Below are positions 49,411 through 60,955 of a stretch of 64,000 bases of DNA, piece by piece. How positions within the stretch are numbered: the first letter of the stretch is position 1; every line of letters starts with the position of its first letter. The notes beneath the pieces are model-generated. The model searched no databases and was not told where the DNA came from. It worked only from the letters and a program-made list of their open reading frames with translations. Position numbers and translations under genes: made by a program. Source of the stretch: Acridotheres tristis (Eukaryota; Chordata; Aves; Passeriformes; Sturnidae); contig CM072884.1 in NCBI GenBank assembly GCA_037013685.1, positions 98,746,048 through 98,810,047 of the forward strand. Direction: 5' to 3'.

Positions 49411-50690
49411 ATGGATGTTCTAGTGGCAGTGCAAAGGTGTTTCCTCTGCTGCAGGTACTCGCAGTACAAAGGAGAAGTGAACTACTGTGTTGTGAAATGT
49501 TTTTATCAGTGTAAGGACATCTGTAGCTACTACTTTAATTTTACAGGTAAAACATCACACCCTCAGCTAAAGTAGTCAGACTATTAAGGAAACTTTGGAT
49601 AGAACAGGTCTTAGAAGAATTAAAACCCAGAGGGACTGGCTGAGCTTGAACCACCAAGTTATTTAAACTAACCCAGCTGATCTTTGCCTGGAGCAATTGA
49701 GGGAGATCCTTGCCTTTCTGGATGCAGTAGGGATGATGAAGAAGAGTATCTGGTGTCTGCAGTAGAGTGACAGATGGCTGAAGACAATGGGAAGGGGACT
49801 CTCCCATAAGCAGGTGTATCCACAAGAGGACGACTGTAATGTAAATGTGTACCAAGTGTGCATAGCTTGCCTTTTCTCAAGGAAACTATTGCAGGATTTT
49901 ATGGCAATATATTGTGCTCTCTTGAGCAGAGGGGAAGATGTCCCCCTATATTGTTTGTAGCCCACTGTACAAGAAAGAAAGTCTTGCAGGCCTCTGTGTG
50001 ACTGAAATGTGTTAAATAAAAACATACCTGAATTCTACTAGCACTTGGGATTTTAATGCAGTGACCAGCGAATTGCAAATGCAAGTCATAAGATCAGTAC
50101 ACTATTTGGATTTTTTTAATGAGTAAGGTTAAAAGTGATGAGATGGAGCTGAGGGGCAGTGTTTGAAATTTACATTTGCTTTTAGCTCACTTCAAAATAA
50201 ATATGAATAAATCCATCAGCTTTTCACCTTTTTGTACTCCTTGCTGCATAGTGGTTCTCTATTTTTATTGCTGTGGTGCTATTACAGGGTTAACATCAGT
50301 GTCTACTCATCAGTGGGCCATTTCAGAAGCTTTAGTAACTCCACCCTCAGAAACGGAGGGATTGTCCCTGCAGTTCACCAGATTATCTCTCTGCTCCTAA
50401 GATGAACTAAGTTCTGGAATAACCTTTTTTTGGAACAGGTTCCTCTTACAAGAGCTTTGGCAAACATTTGACTGGTATTTTTTTCTCTGTAGCTATTAAT
50501 ATGTTGGCTTTGCTCTGTGAAGTTGACATGGTGCAGTGTGCTCTGTCTCATGTGGCACCTCCAGCTTTCCTCTCAGCCCCTTGTATGAGATTGTACCTGC
50601 AGAGGATGAACAGTTCATGAACATGGAAGAAACATTTAATTGCTAGGGCAAGAATTGCTTGAAATATAGAGTTTACTGGTTTTGAACTAT

Positions 50691-50743
50691 TTGTTTGTTT
50701 GTTTTGTTTTGTTTTGTTATTTTTTGTTTGTTTCTTTGTTTCC
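50691..50743. repeat. GTTT/GTTTT low-complexity tract
   Basis: A run of GTTT and GTTTT units with a short T-rich interruption. It is a simple-sequence repeat and its minus-strand shadow encodes a Lys/Asn/Thr/Gln-rich peptide without meaning. Confidence 0.85.
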
Positions 50744-53700
50744 CTGAAGAGTGGAGACTTGATTTGGGCTGCTGATTTTTTCATCATTCTTTCTCTGGTG
50801 AAAGTTTTGTTGTCTTAACTGTCACGATGTCCTTCTTTTCAGGACAGCTTGTCATCTTGAGGTGGCCAGTGAGATCATGAATAAAGAATGACAAAACTAA
50901 AGAGACACATGAAAGCAACAAAGAAATTGTTCTTTACTCCTAGATAGTACAAATCTGGGTTACATGAGCTTCTTTTGTACAAGGGGATGAAGCCCTCTCC
51001 GAGATACTGCTGGCATCAGCCTTATTTGTCTTTTTCTAAAAGCTGACTGCTCTAAATCTGCACATTCACCTTTCATGCTGCTACGGGCTCCTAGAGTAAG
51101 ACATTACTGTTAATGTTTGACTCAGATGTGTGGGATTTAATATTTGTTTCAGAAAGCAAAGAAACCTACTCATGTCTATCCATTCCCAGTCAACTATAAA
51201 GCCAGATTTCCCAACCAGGAGAGCAGTTCTTTGACTCTTAAAACCTAGTCCGTGTGACCTTTGAAAGAAATAGCCAACAAACTCAAAGCTTTTAAAAAGC
51301 AGCAACTTGGGGTTTTTTTGGTTTTTTTTAAACAAATCTTTCAGATCCTGACATGGTTTGGGAAAGTTAATGTTTGGTAGACTGAGTAACTTGAATGGAG
51401 GAGAAGGACCACACCACCTTTTCTCTCTAGAGCCTGCTGGGTCTCTGCTGAAATGCAGCCAAGTCTTCATCCATGCTGGCATCGATAGTTGTCGCCTGCC
51501 ACTGCCCCAGTTTTGCACCTGCAAAGGCCAGCCACATACTGCAGCAGGCAGCTTCACTGGAGCACCTTGATGCCACAACCAGAATCCTACCAGGATGCAA
51601 ACTCAGCACAAATCTTGTGGAGGCAGATATGTGACAAGGCAGTGAATGCATTGCAGCTGTGCCCTGAGGAACAGCACAGGGCTGGATTCCCTCAAAGGCT
51701 GCAGGTGTCAGGCTCAGCACCCATTGGGGCAGCTCCAGGGGGAACAGCAGCAAGGCCAGAAGCTGTAAAACAAGTACTAACCTGTTTGAGGAAGAGTGAC
51801 AGCCTATTTCTTAAGGTCCTTGTGATGCATTCAGCTCTAAAACTGAAGTGTCCCTGTTTGCCATGGGCTGCCATAGGCTTTATGATTTTTAAGCTCTTCA
51901 TATGCATGCAGAGCTCATGGCCATATTTCAGTCACCTGCCAGCACAGTCAGAGGTTGGGCATACAGATATGGGGATGGACACACATACTGCTCAGGGTGT
52001 GTGCTCCTCCTGGCCCTTTCCCTCTGACTTTCTATGCACAGGAGGTGTGTTACTCACAGTCGGTCTGTGAAGGCTCAATTAGCTTTGCCATTGATCCCTG
52101 CATGGGATCAAACAGGTCTGGCTTCGTTGGTGCTTGTGTGTACTTATGAATATGAGCTGGCCAGGGAGCTAATCTGTACATTTTGCACAAAGATAATTCA
52201 GTTTAATGAAACACAATCTTAAAACTGCAGGTGGGATGTTGTTCAGGCATTGTATCTTGCTGGAGCCAAGACAATAACAGTGTGTTGAGGGCTTGGATTG
52301 AGACCAGTGCCAAAAGGAAACTTCATTCAGCTCCTGTTTGGACATACAGAAAATCAGATCAGCTGTGATCAGTGGCATTTCTTCATCAAAATATTGCACT
52401 GTAGTGGCTCTGGTGTGGGGGATATTTTAGTCTGGGGGGGTTATTTTATTTCATTTTTAGTTGTTTTTTTTGTTTTTTCCCATGCCAGTTGCTGTCATTT
52501 TGGTCCGTGTCTCTGAACATCCTTTTAGTGTTCCCAGTTAGCCAGTGTCACTGAACCGGGACTGCAACAGCCTTGCTCCATTAGCTATTACTCTGTGCTG
52601 AAAAGTTAATGTAAATGAGGGCAGTCAGGAGAGGAAAAGCAAGGGGAATTTGACTGTTCCTCCTGTTACAGCTCTACCTGACACTACATATTTTATTGTA
52701 TATCCGGCACAAAGGGAGATTGATAATATAAGATGAAAGGTCTGTGTGACCTCATGGCTGGTAATAAAGACTGAGGGACCACTTATTCCTTCCCTCCATG
52801 CTCCCAGTCTCAGTCCCATTGTGAATGTTCTTTACTTCAGTGCATTGTTTCAAGACTACAGGTGTGGGCTTCTTTACAAGGCTTTTTTGTGGTGCAGTTT
52901 GGTCTGATTGAAACCACGTTTTTATATGTGTCAAAACCAGTTCAGCACTTAAAAAGAAGTCAGAGTATTGATTGGATCATATTTCCTAAGTGGATGTCAC
53001 TGGCTAATTCTTTTGTTATACCATTTAGCTACACAGTATTAAGCAAGTGATTACTATTAGGCAGTTACATATGGGTCCTATTAATTCACGCATTCCGGCT
53101 TCTTTTTTTGACTAACATGTTGTCAAATAGGTTAGGATTTCAAAATATCTAAGTCACCAAACTGCAGGGACCCTTCATTTCCCAAGCAAAAGCTTGTCCA
53201 CTTAGAGGACCACAGGTTAGTGCAGTATTGACATTTTAAAGAAACAGAAGTCCTTCGAAAATGGCTTCAGAACAAAGTAACATTAGTGGTTTGGTTTTTT
53301 CCCCCCCTCATTATGCTTTCTGCAGTTCAAGAAAATTAATATATGTGGTTTGCAAAAAGAGCTAAGGATGAAGAGGGTGATTTCTCATGTCCTGTCATCT
53401 TCCAGCACACATCTCCAGGAGTGAAATGCTTACCTTCTTGCCAAACTTTCCTTCAGTCCTTCTAGGTCAGGCTCCTTGTCTTTTTGTCACTCCAAATGAA
53501 CATCATTTCACCTTTGATGGGTATTGGATTGATCACTGCTGTCATGGCCTGTGATGACCCTTTGTTTTCAGTGTTCTTCTTCCCAACAGGCTCTGGGGCG
53601 TATTTGAAAGTGCTCACACCCTTTTTGAAGTCAGGTTTATAGGGTGGGGAGACAAAGAGAGGAGATGCTCTAAGGCTTCAGAACAGGGGAGGTGCAGTGA

Positions 53701-56700
53701 AGTTTGAGGGTTTGTTTGAAGTTGTTTTAGCCCTTACTTTCTCATGGGCTGTTCTCACATAGTTCCTCCAGAGGCCTCTGTTCCTTCAGCTCTTCCTGCT
53801 GGAAGGATAACACTTCTTTGGAGAGTCAGTAGCTCAGCCAGGGTGAGAAGCAGCTGAAGTGTGGTTGTCTCACAGCCCTGGCACCTGGCCCCTCTGCAGG
53901 GGTAGAGAGGAGCATGAGCTGCTCCTCTGGGCTTATGCTGCTGCCAAAAACCGAGTGGCAGCAAAAGGAGGATCTTGCAGCCTCTTGGTAGGGGGTGAGA
54001 GAAGACGTCCCAAGTGGATTAGAGGGATGAAATTACACTGGCTCAGGACAGTGCAGTAACTGAAGGACTAAATAAGAAGGCACATTTTATCAAAGGAGTC
54101 TGAGCTGTAAAAAAAATTAGAAGCCACTGACCTAAAATGTAACATGCTTTTCTTAAGCCCTTCCACAGAAACATCCATAAAGTCCTGCTTTTTCTGTTGG
54201 TTGTGTGAACTTGTTCAATCTGCAAAAACAAAATACACCCTCACCCACCACAACCCTAAATATAGTCTCTCTGTAACTGCTCCATCTCCCAGACATTGCT
54301 AACATCTCCAGGGAGGAGACTGTCTTCTTTGGCATCTGCAAAGTGAGTAGTATATGACGGTATGGCCCTAAAAACTGTAGTGAGAGTATACTCCTCATGT
54401 TCTGACCTCTCTGATTTACTCTGGCATTTTTTCCTTTTTGATGTTTGTGGGGCTGAAGTATGAGTGGAGCCAGAATGGAGTTCCTTTTCTCCTCTTGGCT
54501 GGCACTGTAAAGTGGGTAGAGCTGCATTCCTTTTGCTTCCTGCCCAGCTCTTCTTCAGAAGGGAGCTTTTCTTTTCCCTCTCTTTGTATATTTTTAGTAA
54601 ACATACTATGTTGCAACAGAATAAGCCAATGAAAGTCAAAACTTCCTCTTTTCCAGTCTGTAAACATTTCCTGGAACAATATGCTCAGCTTTGAAATCTT
54701 TTCCAGAGAGTGTCTTAAGACCTCCCTCTCTCTTTCAATGAGTCACTTGATCAGAGCAACATTCCCTTTACTTCTGTTCAAGCCACTTCCAGGCAACCTT
54801 GTTAAAGCAATGAGGATTTAGTATATGGGAAACCACTGCCAGGTTAGCCATTCCCTCAGGACATGCAGCTGTTTACCATCTGCTGGAGCTTCTTGGGAGT
54901 CTTTGGGCTCCAGTCCCAGGTTGCAGACTCTCAGAGCAGGAAATTTTTTTTGGACACTGTGTGTTATTCAGAAGGATAAAGTTCATGGGTACAATATAGT
55001 AGGTTGCACGCTTTTTATTGTATTATTCCATCTAAAACAAATAAGTTAGCTATTTGCTCATTCTGCCCTGCCAGTAATCCGTTACGTATTAGACCTTCCT
55101 TCATTGTGCAGAAGACATGAAAACTGAAGGGGAATTTAAATAATTAGAAGGAAATAAACTGTCTTTTAAGCTCTCTACTCTTACTTGTTAGGATTGCTCA
55201 GGGGTTAGCCCTGTAATGGGGCTGTGCCAATAGCAAGCACCACTGGAAAATGAAGTGAGCTGGAAGTTATGAACTGGGAAAACTGGAGCTTTGCACCACA
55301 TCTGTGTTGGGGAGACCCACAAATGGCAGTGGCTGGGCCCATGGTGCATGCAGGAGGTGCATGAGGATGGCCTGACCACTGGCTCCAAGGCCATTGGGAA
55401 CATTGTGCTGCTGCTCCCAGGTAGCTGCACTTGTTCATTGCTGATTGAGACTGGCAGGGAGGGTCAAACTCTCCAAGCTCTACAAGTCCTGAGCGAATAC
55501 AGAGACAGGGCTAACCTGGAGCTCTGTCCAGGTGAGAGAAAACCCTCTGCCTGTGGCCACGGTGCTCATTTAGGTTGGATTATGATTAATATCACTGTGT
55601 AGACCAGAAGTAACCTTCTGCTGTTGTTAGGCATATGTCCTGACTCTCCACCTCTAATGAAGGCTGATGTTTACTGTAAAGGAAATTAGGTTGAATTTAA
55701 CTTTCCAGACTTAAGGAGGTGCTGGGTGGAAAAAGAGCTAAAGCACTTCTAAAATCTTACACTTATACCTTTCAGAGAACAGTGCTTGTCATTTAATGGC
55801 AGCTTTGTGAAATTGCCCATGTCCGTGTTGTAGTGTTTAGTCCCTGAAGTATCACTTCACACATTTCTTCTTATATTACTTGAGGAGAAGGGATACTCCC
55901 TTTTTTTCCTTCTCTCTTCCTTCTCCTCATGGTCATTCCAACCTGACACACTGTGCTGCAGAGGGAGAGGGGTGCTGGCAGGATGTGCCTGTGTGGGGAC
56001 TGTGCATCTCTGGAATTCATTTCCCTGGTTTGGTCTGAGCCCAGATCTGTGGGTAGTGTGTAGAAGATATCCATTTAAGAGAGCTGTGTGTGTGCTTCCC
56101 AGACCAATTAAGGGAAAGGATCTCATTTTTTTACCAAGGTGTTTGGCTGAAAGATTTTCTTTCTAATGATGATTTGAAGGCTCATGGGGTTTGGTACTAT
56201 GATTAATTACACATTAAGATGCCTAGAGCCTCCAAGAAGCATGCAATTATTATTTATTAAAATCAGAATACCAGTAAATATAATGAAGTGGAGCTTTAAA
56301 TAACATGAGAAAAAAAGTGGAGGACATTTTCTGCTGAACACATGCAGTTCTGCACTGGGCTGAGTCTGTGTGGAAGAGTGAAACTTGAAAGGGAGTTTTC
56401 CCAAGAGACTCAAGTCACTGAAGATCAAGACACAGAAGGAGAGACAGAGAGAAGAGGTTTTCCTGTGGCTGATGCAGAGCAGGAATCTGACTCTAGGAGC
56501 CCCAGTTCTCTCTAAGCAGTGCTAGTCTTTGTGAACATCCTTTCCTTTTCCTGTTTCTGCTCCAGTATAGCCAAACACCTCCAACACTCAGCAGCTTGCA
56601 CAGCATTGGGGTGCTCCCATACATGTTCCGAAGACTGACAAGTGGAAAAGCACAATTGAAAGGAAGGTGCTTTGCATTATTCTGAGGAGCTTTACTATGA

Positions 56701-58403
56701 ATTTCAGCCTTGAAGGTTAAAAAAAAAGCTGACAGCTCATCTCCTGTTTTCAGTCTCTTTATCCATACTCAAGTAATTGAAATTTCCATACTTCCATAAT
56801 TGAAATCGCTCCCTCATTTTCACAGAAATAATGTAAGGGGTGTGACTGAATAGCAGCTTTGAGAAAGTAATAACACTTTATTCTGCTTGATGATCCATCT
56901 GATATGGACTTTGCCCTGTACAAGTGTGGCTGTTCCAAGAGCAGTTGAGTCTGGGAAAGCTTGATTGTAAAAACAAATACTTGAGTGCAGGAGAAGCAGC
57001 CTGGTTGTTGTAAATGGCTTTTCCTGCCAAAAAGCTGGTAACAGCATGTTGGCCAGGCATCTTTTCTTTCCTAATTAGAGCCACAGAATTTTGATTACAA
57101 ACCTTAAGAATAACAGTACCTCCTCTAATTTAAGTTCTCTTTCTAAATTCCACGGTGTGAGTTCTTGCTGGAGTGTTTACTGGTGCAGGCTGCTTTTCGT
57201 TATTCCCCTTTCCATCCCTGGGTTCCCTTGTTTTAAACTTCAGACTTTTATATCCTTTCATCATCTCAGTTATTCGAAGCACCCAAGTTCTGCATGAAGT
57301 GACATTTAGTGAGAGTCTGAGATTGATGTCAGCAGTTTGTGCAACTTTCTACAAAGATGTAATTCACTGAAAAGAGAAATTAGTTACTAACTAGGTTAGG
57401 ATTGCTACTCTTTGGCATTGGATAGTGTATTGAGTTCATATGGTACTTTCTTAGAACTTGTTTTTTGTTTTTCAAAAGCTGGTAGTGTCAATGTAGTTAG
57501 ATGTACCAGTTGTGTGATATTTTAGTGCTTTTAACCAGGTAAAGGATTAGGTTGGTGCTAGATCTCTAAACAGAAATGGCTTTAAAAGGCTGATGCTTTG
57601 AAGTCCCAATTGAATTTTAGACTCAAAAGATCACTGAGAAATATGTGAAGTACCCTGGATTTTCAGATAGCCTGTCCCAAGACACAGTGGACTCAGGGAA
57701 AGTTCTTCATCATTTTATATTCAGATGTGTTGGTTGGGCATATTCTGATACAAAACTTTTTCCATCAGACAATGCCAACTTGAAATTGGATGAGTCTGTG
57801 ACACTGAGTTAGTGGCAATGCAATTTTGACAGGCACCAGCCATTTCTCAAGAAAACTTCCTCTGCCATATCCCCACCTAGCCAGCAGTCACAGGGGAGCC
57901 AGGAGCAGGGAAGTCTCAGGTCTGTGTCCTTGGCAGGCTGGCTTTGCAGCATCTGAGCTGTGGCTATGATGAGACCCAGGTGGTTGGATGCTCTGAAATC
58001 AGCCTGACTTTTCTGAAGCTCTACACATCCCATATCCTTGAGCATTCCTGCCCCTGCTTTCCAAGGCTCAGGGACCTGTAGGAAGATTTTTCAAGTAGTG
58101 CTGGCATGAAATAGAGGTATTGCATGCCATGCCAAGCATTGATTCTACCGACCTGCTCTTGTGGCTGTGGAAATTTATTTAACTTGGACCTTCAAGTCTC
58201 CGTCAGTATGTTTGCAGTAGGTTCAACAAAAACATTTTCAAGCAGATTAAAATCAATGTTCCTTTCTTCACCTGTGGGCTGTGCAGTACCAGTGTGTGCC
58301 ACACTTGCTCCCTCTCCTTACAAGTGCTGTGAAAATATTGCAGTAGTATTTCCACTTAGCAGTATCAGCCTCTAGTCTCCAAGTGTCTTGTGTGGCAGCA
58401 CGT

Positions 58404-58419
58404 ATGGAATTAATTCCAT
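58404..58419. repeat. Perfect 16-bp palindrome
   Basis: ATGGAATTAATTCCAT is its own reverse complement. It contains a TTAATT core flanked by GGAA/TTCC half sites. It may be a dimeric factor site or chance; a given 16-base perfect palindrome is expected about once per 65 kb, so one in the window is not surprising by itself. Confidence 0.45.
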
Positions 58420-60454
58420 CTACAACAGCAATGATTAACGTACACCTCCCTCCACAGACTCACTCCACAAAAAAGAACCGGCATGGCTATGACACTGCCT
58501 GTTACAGACAGTACAGAAACTTTGTCTGCCACTGGCTTGGCTTTCAGCCTTCCCAATTAATTTTCCTAGGCAGTTTCGTATAAGAGACTGCTGCTTTGAG
58601 GTGGTAAATTTTAAATGGGCAGAAATGGAAGATCAGTAAAAATGCTTGTGAGGACCTCTTTGCTTTGCTTTTTTGGAAACCTGTGGTACCCTGAGTTTGG
58701 GATGTAGAAGCCGCTTGTACTTAATTAACTGAGCCAAAACTTAGTTAACTAGTTGTACTTTCAGTTTCTCAATGAAGAGGGATCCACCAATTAGATTTGT
58801 GCTCAAGTCATCCATCCACTTTGAAGTGATCTCTGCTCCTCTGCCTTCATTTCTTTAATCACGTGTGTTTGTCAGCAGAGCCAAAAGAGGAATGTCTCTA
58901 CCTTAGTTAAACCAAGGGAAAGGAATGAAGCCTCTTGTGCTTCTCCTGAGGCTTCCATGGGAGTATCTAAAGGTACCAATCAACAGCTTTGAAATGCTGG
59001 CAACAGCAGCTGGGAGAGATGACATGCCAATGTGGGACCTGACACCACCACCATTGCTGCCATCAGAGCTAAAAATCTCATTTTTAACACTTTGGAACAA
59101 GTAGTATGTTTTAATAGCTATTAATTTGTAGCTGACACCTTCTCTCAGTGCCTCTGACAGCCTGCATATTTCCTTTGTAGTATCATGCTGCTTCTGTTTA
59201 GAAGCTAATAATACAATTTTCATAGTTATTACACAGACTGTTTGGCTCTGAGGTTTCCTAGGAGTCTAAGCAGTGCCAAAAATTCTTAGTGGAAGCTTTG
59301 GCAAGCTTGAAGTGAATGACATTCATTGGTCACTGTGCTAATGAGGTCTGGGATAGGGAGGTGGCCAAGATACCTACAGAAACTTCAGTTAAATATTGAA
59401 ATCTGATGTTTTGTGTTATGATAACTTATGAACTTTTTCTGTTGGTACCCATTTCCCTTGACAGAGGTATGGGAAGGAGGATTATTTGGAGAGTGCTTGG
59501 CGACTGTTATTTTTTTGTGATATCTCTTGTCTGACTGGCACAGGAGTTCCACATAAATTTGAAATTGCTTTGAGTCTCAAGAGCAATAAAAATACAGTGC
59601 AGATGCAAGGACAGAAAATATGTTCTGGTAAAATTTACATCCTTGCCTGATGCCCATCAAATGTGGTAGAACTTTAATGCCAACATTGCTCATGTTCAGG
59701 TTAAGAGACTTAAGCCTTCTCCCCCCTCAGCTGTTACTAGAAACCACAAGGAAAGTTGCAGAGGCACACACTGAGAAGTTAGGAAACGCTGTTTTGTTTT
59801 TGCACTACAGCAAGCTCTAATTACCAGAATAGTAGCAATTATGGCATGGAAAATTTCAGGCAGAAGTTTGAACCAAAAGCTTTAATAAGCAGCTGAAAAG
59901 CTACACTGTGGAGGGCTGCTTTCTACCTCTAATGACATGTTATTGGATCCCATATGCCATATCAAATCTTACCATATCTTTGGCTCCCTTTCCACACACT
60001 AATTAACATAAATGCTCCCACTCCTGCTTGCTTTGTAGCTTCGTAAATTTTGGGGGCAGTTGTGCAGCTTGGGTTGTGGCAGTGTGTTGCCATCAGAGGG
60101 AAAGAATAATTTTTAAAATAGTTTTTTTTTAAATGTATCTGAGGCTGTAGACTTCAGCAAAGAGGGGTTGCTTCTGATGAAGCTGCGACAGGTTACTCAC
60201 ATTGCCTGGCAGGTGACAGCTTATTTCAGTACCGAATTTGCAATACACAAATTCAACCCCTGTTCTGGCTGAAGTTTTGATCATGACTGTACCAGCTTTC
60301 ATTAAAAGAAAAAAAAACAAAACACATCAGCCTGATAGTACAAACTTCGCTGCAAATCCAAACTACAGCTGAAAAGAAGGTGAGAGAGCAGCTGAGAGAC
60401 GTATCCATGGATTTTTACAAACAGATATGTCTGATGTTTGCAGTATAAAGAGCA

Positions 60455-60955
60455 CTGCCGAGGATGTGCCGTAGGGTACAGAAAATCCACTTGTCCTTGA
60501 GGCTGCCTAAGGAGCTGAGTGCTGTAATTGTCGGCCACTTCGGCAGGTTTTGAAACTTGCAGTGTGAGAAGTCTGTGAGCCGTGCGGGACCTGCGGAGGA
60601 TGGAGCGAACGTGAGCGAGGCCGCGCTGCCGGGCGCCTTGGCAGCTCCACTGCTGCTGCTTCGCCTTCTGTGGGTGGCAGGGAAACAAGCAGGAATTAGG
60701 TCAATTTAGCTCTTGCTGCTGCTTGGGAAAGGGATGAGCAGCTGCTGAGGCTACCGCAGGAGTCATTCCCTCTAGAAGAGCAGACAAAAACTGGAGCTGG
60801 GGGAGGGGATGGGACGCTGAGCCGCGATGTGAGAGGGAGGGAGATCGGCTGCTGGAGCTGCCGGGACCAGGAGTGGGCATTGCCTCAGGTGCACGGGGCA
60901 TGCATGGGCTGCACACGCCTGTAAATATTTCCGAGGATCGGCAACAGCATCGTCT
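60455..60955. promoter_or_regulatory. Second CpG-enriched zone, candidate alternative promoter or first exon
   Basis: By eye about 25 CpGs occur in 500 bases, densest at 60570-60640, whereas the flanking intron has very few. On the + strand an ATG at 60600 is followed after 11 coding bases by GTGAGC at 60611, a plausible splice donor. That ATG would leave phase 2, which does not match the phase 1 junction of NHS exon 1, so a coding exon splicing in frame to exon 2 is unlikely; a non-coding first exon remains possible. NHS is known to use alternative first exons in mammals. Strand and transcription are not established. Confidence 0.4.

Larger units (their letters stand above)
49411..60454. other. 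Intronic stretch without recognised genes
   Basis: Mostly CpG-poor unique DNA. A GTTTT/GTTT-rich low-complexity tract lies at 50691-50743, further T-rich tracts lie at about 51311-51328 and 52440-52479, and a perfect 16-base palindrome lies at 58404. The longest open frame, 193 codons at 51489-52070 (+), overlaps a 165-codon frame on the other strand and shows no domain or splice context, so it is not called. The frame at 55291-55602 was also examined and not recognised. Confidence 0.55.

Noticed and set aside
51489..52070. A 193-codon plus-strand open frame
   Set aside because: It overlaps a 165-codon frame on the opposite strand, has no recognisable domain, no clear Kozak context or splice sites, and lies in intronic DNA.
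55291..55602. A 103-codon open frame considered as a processed pseudogene
   Set aside because: No recognisable parent protein, no poly-A remnant next to it, and no splice context.
60302..60688. A 128-codon minus-strand open frame over the second CpG-rich zone
   Set aside because: It begins at an arbitrary ATG, ends in a poly-Phe run from an A-rich tract, and has no domain.
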